A stretch of 64,000 bases of DNA from Bifidobacterium angulatum DSM 20098 = JCM 7096 (GTDB lineage Bacteria > Actinomycetota > Actinomycetes > Actinomycetales > Bifidobacteriaceae): contig NZ_AP012322.1 of the NCBI RefSeq assembly GCF_001025155.1, positions 1,302,001 through 1,366,000 on the forward strand, in the 5' to 3' direction. Below the pieces are notes generated by a model that saw only the letters and a program-made list of their open reading frames with translations, had not been told where the DNA came from and searched no databases. The translations under genes and the position numbers were made by a program. Each line of letters starts with the position of its first letter. Positions within the stretch are counted from its first letter, which is position 1. Shown piece by piece: positions 28,291 through 38,232 of the stretch.

Positions 28291-28800
28291 CTACAGGTCG
28301 AGATACCAGTAGCTCATATCGCGCATGGTGCCGGTGGAATCGGTGGCGGCTGCCGGCATGAGCCCGAATTGCGTGAAGCCGAAATGGTGCATGAGCGCGA
28401 TAGAACCGGCGTTGTCGGCGAAGATGATGCCACACGCCTTGCGCATATGACGCTTGCGTGCCTCATCAAGCAGCGAGCGCAACGTGAAGGTGCCCACTCC
28501 CCTGCCCTGCCATTCGGGGGCGATGTAGTAGGCCAGGTCGGTAACGCCGTTGTAGCCTGCACGATCGTAGAACACGGACAACGCGCTGAAGCCTACGACC
28601 TGGCGCGTGCCGTCGCCGCGTACCGCCTCGGTGACGAACACCGCATAGGGGGCTTTGTGGGAGTCGAGCCAGGCGCGGCGCTGTTCGATGGTGCGCGGGG
28701 CGATATCCGCGGATGAGCCGCCTACGACAACCGCGGCATTGTAGATGTCGGTCAGTGCCTGAATATCCGATTCCGCGGCCTGCCTGTAGGCGTATTCCAT
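28291..28800 (-). CDS. GNAT N-acetyltransferase, phosphinothricin-type
   Basis: A 169-residue acetyl-CoA-dependent transferase resembling the phosphinothricin/methionine-sulfoximine group. It has the start EYAYRQAAESDIQALTDIYN, the acetyl-CoA loop PEWQGRGVGTFTL and the C-terminal FADNAGSIALMHHFGF. The ATG at 28800 follows GAAGGAGAG; a longer frame to 28959 runs through the neighbouring hairpin and is not favoured. The native substrate is unknown. Confidence 0.88.
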   Translation of the reverse strand: MEYAYRQAAESDIQALTDIYNAAVVVGGSSADIAPRTIEQRRAWLDSHKAPYAVFVTEAVRGDGTRQVVGFSALSVFYDRAGYNGVTDLAYYIAPEWQGRGVGTFTLRSLLDEARKRHMRKACGIIFADNAGSIALMHHFGFTQFGLMPAAATDSTGTMRDMSYWYLDL

Positions 28801-28905
28801 GGATCTCTCCTTCTGCGTGGTGCTTGGCATGCCGCTGCGAACGGCGAGCGGCATCATTATCCCAGTCTGTTCCGTATGCCGGTAGACATGTGTCCGCATA
28901 TGGAA

Positions 28906-28959
28906 ATGGTGGTCCATTGGGACGGAATCGGGGTGGATTTCGTCCCAATGGACCACCAT
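28906..28959 (-). terminator. Long hairpin after the UPF0182 gene
   Basis: The arms at 28906-28929 and 28936-28959 pair over 24 bases with a single G-U, around a 6-base loop. It lies 29 bases past the UPF0182 stop and upstream of the GNAT gene. The flank is not T-rich, so an additional or different role is possible. Confidence 0.65.
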
Positions 28960-28987
28960 CTAGGGTCGGGGCGCCATAGCGAGCCGG

Positions 28988-31900
28988 TTACTTGCTCAGC
29001 TCGACGGCCTTGTTCAACGCCTCCTGCAGCTTCTTCTGCGCTTCGCCGTAAGCGGACCAGTCGCCGTTCTTCATGGCGTTCTGCCCATCCTGCATGGCCT
29101 GGGATGCATCGTCCAAAGCCTGTTGGAGTTCGGGGCTGCGCTGCGCTCCGGACGTATTGGAGCCCTTGGCGCTTGACTTGCCAGAGGAGTCATCCGACTG
29201 CGACTGGCCGGCGCCGGACGAGCCCGTATCGGTTGTGCCGCTCTTAGCCTGCGTATTGCCCGAAGCATGGTCGGCGTCCCCCGCGTTCGCACCGGAGTCG
29301 CCGCCGAACACCTGATCGAGCGCTTCGTCCAGGGTGTCGGCGAATCCGACCTGGTCGCCGAACGCGACCAGCACCTTCTTGAGCAGCGGGAACGATGTAG
29401 TGCCGGAAGACTTCACGTACACCGGCTGCACATACACCAGGCCGCCGCCCAACGGCAGGGTCAGCAGGTTGCCTCGCACCACGTTGGTGGAGCCGGATTG
29501 CAGCAGGTTGAGCTCCTTGGACACGTCGGCGTCGGCGTTGAAGTTGTTCTGCGCCTGGCCGGGGCCTGGAACGTTCGAATCCTTCGGCAGCTCCTGCAAT
29601 CGGATCGTGCCGTAGTTCGGCCCGATCTTGCCGGCAGTGGAACCTGCGTCAGAGTCGACGGACAGGAAGCCGGTAAGGATCTCACGCGTGGAGGTGCCCG
29701 CGGGGATGTACGAGGAGGTCAGCGAGAACACCGGTTCCTTGGTACCGCCGGTCTGCAAGGTCAGGTAGTAGGGCGGCTGGAGGATGTCTTCGGACTGCGC
29801 CTGCTTCGATTCGGTCGGGTCGACCGGGGTCTGCCAGAAATCCTCGCCGGAATAGTACTGGTTGGCGGAGGTCACATGGTAGCGGGCGAGCAGTTCGCGC
29901 TGCACCTTGAACAGGTTCTCCGGGTAGCGCAGGTGGCTCATCAGATCGCCGGAAATCTCGGAAAGCTGATGGTACTGGCCCGGGAAGATCTTCTCCCACG
30001 CCTTGATCACCGGATCGCTGTTGTCCCACACGTACAGATCGACGGAACCGTCATACGCGTCGACGGTCGCCTTGACCGAATTGCGAATGTAGTTCGCCTT
30101 CTGGGAGCCCAATCCCTTGACCGTGCTGGAGCTGACGGTGGTGGAATCCTGGGTGGCGGAGCCAAGCTCGGTCATCTGGGAGTACGGATAGGCGTCGGAT
30201 GTGGTGTAGCCGTCCACGATCCACTTGACACGCCCGTCGACCACCGCCGGGTATACGCGGCCGTCAAGCGTCAGATACGGTGCGACCTTGGCGACACGCT
30301 CGCGCGGCGAACGGTCGTAGAGAATCTGGGACTGGGAGGTCACACGATCGGAGAACAGGATCTGATCCGAACCGAAACGGATCGCATACAGCAGCCTGGA
30401 GAGCAGGTTGCCGACGGAGGGGCCGCCACTGCCCTTGAAGGTGTTGGTCGCGCCCTGAGAACCGGTCGGATAGTCGAACTCCCATGCCGCGGTGCCCTTC
30501 GGCGCGCCGACGATGGAATATTCGCTCATATTCGGGGAGAAGTAGATGCGCGGCTCGTAGTGCTCGGATTCCGTAAGCTTGCCCTGCGTGGGGATACCGG
30601 ATTCGAAGAAGCGCGGCTGGCCGTCGGATGTCACCTGGCTGCCGTACGCCGCCACGACGCCATAGCCGTGCGTGTACACGGTGTGATCGTTCACCCAGTT
30701 GCGGTTGTCGTTGCCGGACAGGTTGAGCTCACGGGCGGCGATCACCGTGTCCTGGCTGGTGCCGTCGATGTTGTACTTGTCGACGGTAAGCGAATCGGCA
30801 AACGTGTAATACTGCTTGGACTGCTGCAACTGCTTGAAGGTCGGGGACACGACCTGCGGGTCGAGCAGTCGGATCTGCGCGGTGGTTTCGTTTTCCGAAC
30901 GAAGCGCGCCCTGCTTACCCGTGGTGGTGGCCTTGTACTGCTCGGTCTTGAGCTTGCTCAGGCCGTAGGCGGCGTGAGTGGCGTCGATATTGCGCTGGAT
31001 GTAGGTGGATTCCATCTCCTGCGCATTCGGGTTGACACGGAAACGCTGCAGCAACGCCGGCCAGACGATGGTCAGCACCATGGACACGACGACCGTGATG
31101 GCGATGGCGATCACCGGAGTACGCCATGCCTTGAGCGCAGCGGAGGCGCGTACGCCGATCGGGGCATTGCCCTCCAGCGCATGCGAGCGCATAAGCCAAA
31201 CGCCGAGCACCACGCCAAGCACGGCGACCAGGATAGCCACGATGAACGTGACCGGAATGGTGGCGTTGACCGTGGTGTAGGTTGCGCCGGTGATGCGCGA
31301 ACCTTCGGCGGTAAGGCTGGAGAACACGCCAAGGGCGATCTGCACGGCCCAGCCGAACATGTTCAGCATCAGCCAGATGGCGATCTGACGGCGGGCACGC
31401 TTGGTGATGGAGAACAGGCCACGGCCATTGACCGGCATGGTGATGCGCACCGCGCCCATCATCACATGGGTCACGACAGAGAACACCAGGCCGACCAGCA
31501 GCAGCGTGGACAGTGCGGACACCATAAGCTTCAAGCCGGGCAGGACGAAGACATAGAAGCCGTTGTCGATGCCGAACTGGGGGTCCTTGGTGCCGAACGG
31601 CTGCGCGTTGAACATGAGCAGCACCTGCGACCAATCGACGTTGAACCGCGCGCCGAACACCACGCCGACCACCGCGGAAACCGCCACGGCCACGCGGCGG
31701 GCATGCTTCGAACTGAAGGACTGCGTGATCTCGACCACATTGTTGTTCACACGGACGCCGGAGCCGTCCGCGGCGGCGGGGCGGGCGCGAATGGCGAGCC
31801 ATGCCGCGACGAAGCCCACGATGGCGGTCACCAGCGCGTAAGCGGCCCACAGGCCGATCTTCACGCCGAGCTGCGTCCACACCACCGACTGGAAGCCGAG

Positions 31901-32230
31901 CTGGCCGTACCACATCAGATCGGTGATGAAACGCGACAAGCCGAAGAACAAGCCGACGATAATGGCGAGTGCGAGAACCACGCCGATGAGGATCTTCGTC
32001 CCCTGCCCGCCCGACTGGGCCGGTTTGCGTGTGATACGCGGCATATTGGGCCTGCTGTTGCGGGAGCCCGGCTGGTTCGGCGCACCGGAACCGGCATCGT
32101 CGCCATCGGTTTCGATATTGACGACGATCGGGTCATCATTGGGATTGGAGTTGGGGTTTTTACGGTTACGGTTCGGATTGCGCGGATCGAAATCCGGATC
32201 GAACATACCGAACATATCAAAGAAGGACAT
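28988..32230 (-). CDS. UPF0182 family large membrane protein
   Basis: A 1080-residue protein of unknown function. The N-terminus is Asp/Asn/Pro-rich, then seven or so membrane helices occupy about residues 70-400 and a large extracytoplasmic domain of about 560 residues follows, with family segments such as YTHGYGVVAAYGS, PRIYFSPNMSEYSIVGA, VKWIVDGYTTSDAYPYS and LTLPLGGGLVYVQPVYV. A low-complexity Gly/Ser/Asp linker leads to a short helical Ala/Gln-rich end. ATG at 32230 is chosen for the conserved FDPDFDPRNPN-like start. It diverges from the GH3 gene. Confidence 0.9.
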   Translation of the reverse strand: MSFFDMFGMFDPDFDPRNPNRNRKNPNSNPNDDPIVVNIETDGDDAGSGAPNQPGSRNSRPNMPRITRKPAQSGGQGTKILIGVVLALAIIVGLFFGLSRFITDLMWYGQLGFQSVVWTQLGVKIGLWAAYALVTAIVGFVAAWLAIRARPAAADGSGVRVNNNVVEITQSFSSKHARRVAVAVSAVVGVVFGARFNVDWSQVLLMFNAQPFGTKDPQFGIDNGFYVFVLPGLKLMVSALSTLLLVGLVFSVVTHVMMGAVRITMPVNGRGLFSITKRARRQIAIWLMLNMFGWAVQIALGVFSSLTAEGSRITGATYTTVNATIPVTFIVAILVAVLGVVLGVWLMRSHALEGNAPIGVRASAALKAWRTPVIAIAITVVVSMVLTIVWPALLQRFRVNPNAQEMESTYIQRNIDATHAAYGLSKLKTEQYKATTTGKQGALRSENETTAQIRLLDPQVVSPTFKQLQQSKQYYTFADSLTVDKYNIDGTSQDTVIAARELNLSGNDNRNWVNDHTVYTHGYGVVAAYGSQVTSDGQPRFFESGIPTQGKLTESEHYEPRIYFSPNMSEYSIVGAPKGTAAWEFDYPTGSQGATNTFKGSGGPSVGNLLSRLLYAIRFGSDQILFSDRVTSQSQILYDRSPRERVAKVAPYLTLDGRVYPAVVDGRVKWIVDGYTTSDAYPYSQMTELGSATQDSTTVSSSTVKGLGSQKANYIRNSVKATVDAYDGSVDLYVWDNSDPVIKAWEKIFPGQYHQLSEISGDLMSHLRYPENLFKVQRELLARYHVTSANQYYSGEDFWQTPVDPTESKQAQSEDILQPPYYLTLQTGGTKEPVFSLTSSYIPAGTSTREILTGFLSVDSDAGSTAGKIGPNYGTIRLQELPKDSNVPGPGQAQNNFNADADVSKELNLLQSGSTNVVRGNLLTLPLGGGLVYVQPVYVKSSGTTSFPLLKKVLVAFGDQVGFADTLDEALDQVFGGDSGANAGDADHASGNTQAKSGTTDTGSSGAGQSQSDDSSGKSSAKGSNTSGAQRSPELQQALDDASQAMQDGQNAMKNGDWSAYGEAQKKLQEALNKAVELSK

Positions 32231-32451
32231 GTCTCCAAGAGTACAGATAGGTGCAGAGTGCGACCGATGTTCGCTGGGAACTGAAATCCGCGAGGCATTC
32301 CACCGATCGATACGCCGATCAACGCATCGACCAATACGTGCGCAGGCCGGGCGCGCATCCGTGCAGGCACGGCGAACATGCAAGCGCGGAACCACCGCAC
32401 GCCCGGCACCTCGGGTATTCTCGGATGGGAACACTTGAGGAGGGACCATTC

Positions 32452-33711
32452 ATGACCACCGTCTCCACCGCACGCGACCGACGCATCACACGCGCTCTGC
32501 GCATCATCGCCGCACTGACCGCCATCGCGATGATCGCCACGATCGCGGGCCTCGGACTGGTATGGGTGCGCGTTCACAACACCGCAAACCCGGCAGGCTC
32601 CCCGCAATCGGCAACGACGGCATCGCACCTCGACACGTTACGGCGGTCGGCCGCTCCGCAACCGGACATAACACCTGCCGCCAAGGCGAAGCGCACGGTT
32701 GCGGCGATGAGCATGGAGGAGCGCGTGGGGCAGCTGGTCATGGCTCCCCTCAACGCGGGAACCGATCCTTCGAGTCTGGCGAGCACGATCCGTGACAGGC
32801 ATGTAGGCTCGGTGCTTATCATCGGCAACTGGAACAACGGCGTCGCCAGCGTGCGGCAGGCCACCGACGCCCTGCAATCCTATGCGCCGGCGAATATCAA
32901 GCTGCTGATGACCACCGATCAGGAGGGCGGCCTGGTCCAGCACTTGCAAGGCTCTGGATTCTCCACCATGCCCAGTGCGGTCGAGCAAGGACGGATGAGC
33001 ACCGATCAGCTGCGCCAGTCGGCGGCCGTCTGGGGGAATCAATTGGCACAGGCCGGCATCAACGTCGACCTGGCACCGGTGGTCGGCACCGTAACCGTGC
33101 CACGCGCATCAAATGCGCCAATCGGCGCGCTGAACCGCGACTTCGGGCTGGACGCCGCGGGCAATGCCGCACACGCCAGCGCCTTCGTGCTGGGCATGCG
33201 GGATTCCGGCGTGGCAACCTCGATCAAACACTATCCCAGTCTCGGCTCGGTGACGGGCAATACCGATTTCACCGCGGACGGGATCCTCGACACCACCACC
33301 GTGCTGGACGGTGACGTGGTCAACGCGTTCGGCACGGTGATCACCGACACGCAACCGGCCATGGTGATGATGTCACTCGCCACCTATCAGGCCATTGACG
33401 CAAGCGCCCCGGCCGCATTCTCCCCCACGATCATCGACGGCTATCTGCGTGCCCGGCAGGGATATCAGGGCGTGGTGACCTCGGACTCGCTGTCCGCCGC
33501 GGCATTGGGAGGTATTTCCCCCGACCAGTTGGGCGTGCGACTGGTGGAGGCTGGCGGTGACCTCGCCTGCATCGGAGCGGCGGACTATGTCACACCGATT
33601 CTCGACGGTCTGAACGCCAAGGCCACAACCGACGCCGCATTCGCCGCCAAGGTGACACGCAGCGCCGAACGCGTGCTGACGCTGAAATATCAGATGGGCC
33701 TGGCCCACTAG
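32452..33711 (+). CDS. Glycoside hydrolase family 3 protein, NagZ-like
   Basis: A 419-residue secreted or membrane-anchored enzyme, with one hydrophobic N-terminal segment (about 14-40) and no clear lipobox. The GH3 barrel includes RVGQLVMAPL, LLMTTDQEGGLVQ, INVDLAPVVG and the nucleophile region VVTSDSLSAA (Asp345). Typical NagZ enzymes carry KHFPGHG followed by an Asp-x-His dyad; here the loop reads KHYPSLGSVTGNTDF, so the usual catalytic histidine is not in place. A family role in trimming N-acetylglucosamine from muropeptides is inference. ATG follows GAGGAGGG. Confidence 0.82.
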   Translation: MTTVSTARDRRITRALRIIAALTAIAMIATIAGLGLVWVRVHNTANPAGSPQSATTASHLDTLRRSAAPQPDITPAAKAKRTVAAMSMEERVGQLVMAPLNAGTDPSSLASTIRDRHVGSVLIIGNWNNGVASVRQATDALQSYAPANIKLLMTTDQEGGLVQHLQGSGFSTMPSAVEQGRMSTDQLRQSAAVWGNQLAQAGINVDLAPVVGTVTVPRASNAPIGALNRDFGLDAAGNAAHASAFVLGMRDSGVATSIKHYPSLGSVTGNTDFTADGILDTTTVLDGDVVNAFGTVITDTQPAMVMMSLATYQAIDASAPAAFSPTIIDGYLRARQGYQGVVTSDSLSAAALGGISPDQLGVRLVEAGGDLACIGAADYVTPILDGLNAKATTDAAFAAKVTRSAERVLTLKYQMGLAH

Positions 33712-33744
33712 CCGCAACCGAGCCTCGGCAGGATTCATGCTGAA

Positions 33745-33775
33745 TCACGACACATGGGATCGCATATTGTCGTGA
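33745..33775. terminator. Weak hairpin between convergent GH3 and nadD genes
   Basis: TCACGACA (33745-33752) pairs with TGTCGTGA (33768-33775) across a 15-base loop. There is no T-run; it is only a candidate terminator. Confidence 0.35.
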
Positions 33776-33816
33776 ACCGCTGCGGCACGCCACGGATCAT
33801 TATGCGAGGAACCGGC

Positions 33817-34527
33817 TTACTCGCGGTACAAGCCGTGCTTGCCGATGTACTGCACCACACCGTCCGGAACCAGATACCAGACAGGCTCGCTGTGCCGGGC
33901 ACGCCTGCGCACGTCGGTCGAGCTGATCGCCAACGCCGGAATCTCCAACGTGTCGACCTTGCCCTCCGGCAATTTGACGCCTGCCGGAGAGGAATACCCC
34001 GGACGTGTGACGGCCACGAAATGGGCAAGATCCCACATGCGGTCGGCATCCTTCCACTGCATGATCTCCGCGACCGCGTCCGCGCCGGTGATAAAGAACA
34101 ACTCCGCGTCCGGATGCTGCGCCCGCAGATCGCGCAACGTATCGATGGTGTAGGTGATGCCCGGGCGGTCGATGTCGACACGGGACACGGTGAACTTCGG
34201 ATTGGAGGCCGTGGCGATCACCGTCATCAGATACCGGTCTTCGGCGTTGGTGACGTTCTTGTCGAGCTTGAACACCGGGCGCCCGGTCGGCACGAAGATC
34301 ACCTCGTCCAGATCGTAGACCCACGCCACTTCGGAAGCCGCCACCAAATGCCCATTATGAATCGGATCGAACGTGCCGCCCATAATGCCGACGCGCGGCC
34401 GCACATGCCAGTTGCCACGAGCCGAACGGCGGGCATTGCCCGAAGTAACCACGGCGGTCGCGGCGCCGACCTCGATCGCCTCCTCCGACAAATCGGACAT
34501 GCGACGCTCATCAGATGGGGGCGTCAT
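33817..34527 (-). CDS. nadD: Nicotinate-nucleotide adenylyltransferase
   Basis: A 236-residue enzyme that joins nicotinate mononucleotide and ATP to give deamido-NAD. The core begins about residue 45 with [15 protein letters not shown] (GTFDPxHxGH at 51-60) and has the C-terminal ISSTDVRRR signature. About 40 extra N-terminal residues precede the core; a start within this extension is possible. The chosen ATG overlaps the upstream gene by 4 bases (ATGA). It lies in a proA, hypothetical, nadD operon. Confidence 0.94.
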   Translation of the reverse strand: MTPPSDERRMSDLSEEAIEVGAATAVVTSGNARRSARGNWHVRPRVGIMGGTFDPIHNGHLVAASEVAWVYDLDEVIFVPTGRPVFKLDKNVTNAEDRYLMTVIATASNPKFTVSRVDIDRPGITYTIDTLRDLRAQHPDAELFFITGADAVAEIMQWKDADRMWDLAHFVAVTRPGYSSPAGVKLPEGKVDTLEIPALAISSTDVRRRARHSEPVWYLVPDGVVQYIGKHGLYRE

Positions 34528-35156
34528 GCACGTTCCCCCTGCCGCTCCTCGCGATCCTGATCGTCACGTTCACGCTCGATCTCCTCGGCGGTCGGACTGC
34601 CGTCCTTCGGATCGATCTTGCCCATATCCTCATCCCATTCGTCCTGCACCACGCGACGGATCTCCGCGAACGTGGGCAGCGGGAAATCAGGCTGATACAT
34701 GCGACGCACCTCGGCGACACGCTCGGTGATGCGAATGAGGGTGTCGGTCATAGTGTCCACGTCGCCCGCACGTTCGAACGCGGCGAACTTGGCGATGTGC
34801 TCCTCCATGAGCTCCATATGCTTGCGCACCATGGCGAACTGCTCATCGTCCAGATCGACGATGCCTTCGGCATCCTCCTCAGGCCAGCCGATCAGCACGG
34901 CGTCGGCATATTCGAGCGACGCACGCTGAGCCGCCGTGGCGATGCCGTCCTCGATCTGCACCAGGAACACGTAGCGGACGATGCTCAGCCGTTCCGAGGC
35001 GATTTTCATGACACAGCGCGGATTGCTCAAATCCATATCGGGGCGCAGCTGCTCGATAGGCGTGCTCATGCAGCCGTCGGAGGCCTTGGCACCCGGCCTG
35101 TTCCGCTCGATCTCATCCAATGCGTTCAATTCATTCGGCTTGCTTGTCTCGCTCAT
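34524..35156 (-). CDS. Hypothetical acidic protein in the proA-nadD operon
   Basis: A 210-residue soluble protein I do not recognise with certainty. It is acidic, with a core around [23 protein letters not shown] and long helical stretches rich in Glu and Met, and a charged tail ([18 protein letters not shown]). The ATG overlaps the proA stop by 4 bases, and its own stop overlaps the nadD start, so it is translationally coupled to both. This suggests a conserved operon partner, function unknown. Confidence 0.78.
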   Translation of the reverse strand: MSETSKPNELNALDEIERNRPGAKASDGCMSTPIEQLRPDMDLSNPRCVMKIASERLSIVRYVFLVQIEDGIATAAQRASLEYADAVLIGWPEEDAEGIVDLDDEQFAMVRKHMELMEEHIAKFAAFERAGDVDTMTDTLIRITERVAEVRRMYQPDFPLPTFAEIRRVVQDEWDEDMGKIDPKDGSPTAEEIERERDDQDREERQGERA

Positions 35157-36442
35157 GCGCGCACCTGTCCTTGCCCATAGCCAATCCATTTCGTAGTGGT
35201 CATCTCCGCAAGACCCATCGGGCCTCTGGCATGCATTTTCTGCGTGGAAATGCCCAGCTCGGCACCAAAGCCGAACACGCCGCCGTCGGTGAAGCGCGTG
35301 GAGGCGTTCACCATTACCACCGCGGAATCGATACGCCCCGTGAACTCCTCGATGGCCGCATAATCCTCGGAGACAATCGACTCGGTATGACCGGTGGAAT
35401 GCCTGTTGATATGCTCGATCGCCTCATCAAGCGAATCAACGATCTTGACGCCCATGGTCAAGGCGAGATATTCGGTGTCCCAATCCTCGTCGGTGGCGTG
35501 CTTCAGCAGCTGCGGATCATGATCCGGCATGGCATCGATGATCGCATAGGCGCGTTCGTCGGCATGCAGTTCGACGCCGGCTTCCATCAGCGCCGCGGCT
35601 GCGAGCGGCAGAAAACGTTCCGCCGCCTCCGCATGCACGATAAGCTTCTCCGCGGCATTGCACACGCCGATACGCTGGGTCTTGGCGTTGATGATGATCG
35701 GAATGGCCTTGGCCGGGTCGCCCGCACGATCCATGTAGATATGCACATTGCCAGCGCCCGTTTCGATAACCGGAACCTTGGAATTGGCGACAACCGCCTG
35801 GATCAGTCCACGCCCGCCTCGCGGCACCAGCAGATCGATATGCCCGCGGGCCTGCATCATGGCCGTCGCGCCATCACGCCCGAAATCGTCCACGGACTGC
35901 ACCAGCGCGCTGTCGAACCCGTGAGCCTGCAGCACCTCGCCGATCACGCCAAGCGTGGCGGCATTGGTCCTCTCCGCGGCGTGACCGCCACGCAGCATGG
36001 CCGCATTGCCGGACTTCAGGCACAGGCTCGCCACGTCCACGGTGACGTTCGGACGAGCCTCATAGATCATGCCGATCACGCCGATAGGCACTCTGGTCTG
36101 CGTCAGGCGCATGCCATTGGGCAGCGTATAACCGCGCACGATCTGGCCGACAGGATCAGGCAGGGACGCGACATGACGCACGCCTCCTGCAGCGGCCTTC
36201 ACACGATCCACGTCGAATCGCAGACGGTCAAGCTTGCCCTCGTCCATGCCGTCGGCACGAGATTGGCGCATATCCGCGGCATTGGCCTCGGCGATGACTT
36301 CCGCATTGGCGTCGAGCGCGTCGGCGATGGCGAGCAGAACGGCATTCTTCGCGTCGGTGGTGGCGCGGGCAAGTGTGGACTGCGCTTTGGCCGCGGCATC
36401 GGCGCGCGCGCATACCTGATCGAAAATCTCTGGGAATTCCAT
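35153..36442 (-). CDS. proA: Gamma-glutamyl phosphate reductase
   Basis: A 429-residue NADPH-dependent enzyme of proline synthesis that reduces glutamyl-5-phosphate. Features include [34 protein letters not shown], the catalytic cysteine in [14 protein letters not shown], and [21 protein letters not shown] near the end. Length is standard. It is the first gene of the operon with the hypothetical protein and nadD. The proB kinase gene is not in the window. Confidence 0.96.
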   Translation of the reverse strand: MEFPEIFDQVCARADAAAKAQSTLARATTDAKNAVLLAIADALDANAEVIAEANAADMRQSRADGMDEGKLDRLRFDVDRVKAAAGGVRHVASLPDPVGQIVRGYTLPNGMRLTQTRVPIGVIGMIYEARPNVTVDVASLCLKSGNAAMLRGGHAAERTNAATLGVIGEVLQAHGFDSALVQSVDDFGRDGATAMMQARGHIDLLVPRGGRGLIQAVVANSKVPVIETGAGNVHIYMDRAGDPAKAIPIIINAKTQRIGVCNAAEKLIVHAEAAERFLPLAAAALMEAGVELHADERAYAIIDAMPDHDPQLLKHATDEDWDTEYLALTMGVKIVDSLDEAIEHINRHSTGHTESIVSEDYAAIEEFTGRIDSAVVMVNASTRFTDGGVFGFGAELGISTQKMHARGPMGLAEMTTTKWIGYGQGQVRA

Positions 36443-36566
36443 GCGTCCCAGCCTACCTCATGCCACGCGCAACAATGGCAGGCGGCTCAGACCCCGGCCA
36501 TAGGAGCACACCGCAGGCATGCGGAAAATGGACAACGGGCCCGCGCTGCCTACGGCTGTCGGTAAA

Positions 36567-36610
36567 CTTACGGCTGTTGAACCTCAACGTCAAAGATTCT
36601 TAACCGTAAG
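36567..36610 (+). promoter_or_regulatory. Repeat and small hairpin in the thrC leader
   Basis: CTTACGG (36567-36573) can pair with CCGTAAG (36604-36610), the right arm overlapping the ribosome binding site AAGGA of thrC. The word TACGGCTGT occurs twice just upstream (from 36551 and from 36569). A translational effect on thrC is possible but unproven. Confidence 0.3.
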
Positions 36611-36617
36611 GATTATT

Positions 36618-38105
36618 GTGACCACGTTCCATTCCACACGAAGCACCACCGATTCACTCACTTCCAAGCAGGCCATTCGCCTCGGACTCGCCGACGACGG
36701 CGGTCTGTTCGTCTCCGATCAGCTCGGCGAAACCAAGGTCTCCATCGACGATCTTGCCGGCATGTCCTACCAGGCCATCGCCCAGCGCGTACTCGGCGCA
36801 TTGCTGCCCGACTTCACCGAAGAGGAGCTTGCCCAGTGCATCGCCGAAGCATACGGCGAACAGTGGGCCGATGAGAAGATCACCCCGGTCAAGCCGCTTG
36901 GCGACGACTACGTGATGGAACTGTTCAACGGCCCGACCTCCGCATTCAAGGATGTCGCGCTCCAGATCCTCCCCCGCTTCATGGCACGCACCGCCCCGGC
37001 CGACGGCGACGACAACGAGAAGATCATGATCGTCACCGCCACATCCGGAGACACCGGCAAGGCCGCCCTCGCAGGATTTGCGGATGCGGCCGGCACCGGC
37101 ATCACCGTCTTCTACCCCGAAGGCAAGGTCAGCCAGGTGCAGGAACTGCAGATGACCACGCAGGCCGGTTCCAACGTGAACGTGTGCGCGGTCAAGGGCA
37201 ACTTCGACGACGCCCAGTCCGCGGTCAAGCGCATCTTCGGCGACAAGAAGCTCGCCGCACGCCTGGCGAAGGACTCCCACGTGGTGCTGTCCTCCGCGAA
37301 CTCCATCAACGTGGGCCGTCTGGTGCCGCAGGTCGTGTACTACTTCTCCGCCTACGCGCAGCTGCTCGAGCAGCAGGTCATCAACGTGGGCGACGAAGTC
37401 GAGTTCGTGGTGCCGACCGGCAACTTCGGCGACATTCTCGCCGGCTACTACGCCAAGCTGCTCGGCCTGCCGGTCAAGCATCTGGTCGTCGCATCCGACA
37501 AGAACAACGTACTGTTCGACTTCCTGACCACCGGCACCTACAACCGTCAGCGCCCGTTCTTCCAGACCATCAGCCCGTCGATGGATATTCTGGTCTCCTC
37601 CAACCTGGAACGCATGCTGTACTACATGTCCGACAAGGACGCTCGTCTCATCTCCATGCTGATGAACGACCTCAAGCAGTGGGGAGCCTACGAGATTCCG
37701 AGCGGCATGCTCGCCAAGATCCGTCAGATCTTCGGCACCGGCTGGGCCGATGAGAACCAGGTGCGCGAAATGATCGCCGACTGCTGGAACAAGAACCATT
37801 ACGTGATCGACCCGCACACCGCCTGCGGCTACTTCGTCATGCAGCAGATGCCGCGCGACCCGCTGACCCCGCGCGTACTGCTCGCCACCGCAAGCCCCTA
37901 CAAGTTCCCACGCGTGGTGAACGAGTCCCTGGGCCTCGACGCCACCGGCACCGACTTCGCATGCATGGACGTGCTTGCCGAGGCGACCGGCACCACCGCC
38001 CCCGCCGCACTGCGCGGCCTGGAGAACGCCGACGTGCGATTCGACAACGTGGTGGAGGTCGACGGTATGGAGGACTTCGTGGAGCACGCGGCCAAGACGC
38101 TGTGA
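36618..38105 (+). CDS. thrC: Threonine synthase
   Basis: A 495-residue pyridoxal-phosphate enzyme that makes threonine from O-phosphohomoserine. It belongs to the longer, fungal/E. coli-like type. The PLP lysine is Lys111 in FNGPTSAFKDVAL; the phosphate loop is in VTATSGDTGKAAL; VVPTGNFGDILAGYYAK and PHTACGY are also typical. The start is probably GTG at 36618 after AAGGATTATT. It is monocistronic and followed by a good terminator. Confidence 0.94.
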   Translation: MTTFHSTRSTTDSLTSKQAIRLGLADDGGLFVSDQLGETKVSIDDLAGMSYQAIAQRVLGALLPDFTEEELAQCIAEAYGEQWADEKITPVKPLGDDYVMELFNGPTSAFKDVALQILPRFMARTAPADGDDNEKIMIVTATSGDTGKAALAGFADAAGTGITVFYPEGKVSQVQELQMTTQAGSNVNVCAVKGNFDDAQSAVKRIFGDKKLAARLAKDSHVVLSSANSINVGRLVPQVVYYFSAYAQLLEQQVINVGDEVEFVVPTGNFGDILAGYYAKLLGLPVKHLVVASDKNNVLFDFLTTGTYNRQRPFFQTISPSMDILVSSNLERMLYYMSDKDARLISMLMNDLKQWGAYEIPSGMLAKIRQIFGTGWADENQVREMIADCWNKNHYVIDPHTACGYFVMQQMPRDPLTPRVLLATASPYKFPRVVNESLGLDATGTDFACMDVLAEATGTTAPAALRGLENADVRFDNVVEVDGMEDFVEHAAKTL

Positions 38106-38144
38106 TTCCACAGCACACCACCGTCATACCGGCATAATCCACAC

Positions 38145-38178
38145 ATCGGCCACCCGCGTAATACGGGCGGCCGATTTT
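38145..38178 (+). terminator. Intrinsic terminator of thrC
   Basis: ATCGGCC (38145-38151) pairs with GGCCGAT (38169-38175) and the inner CCCG with CGGG, followed by TTTTCTATTGTT. Confidence 0.88.
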
Positions 38179-38232
38179 CTATTGTTCCCGGTCGGCATAT
38201 ACAGTACGTTCCCGGAGGCAACCCGTACAATC

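Noticed and set aside
29267..32284. A 1005-codon plus-strand frame opposite UPF0182
   Set aside because: It is the His/Arg/Gln-rich shadow typical of the reverse strand of a GC-rich gene; UPF0182 on the minus strand has clear family motifs.
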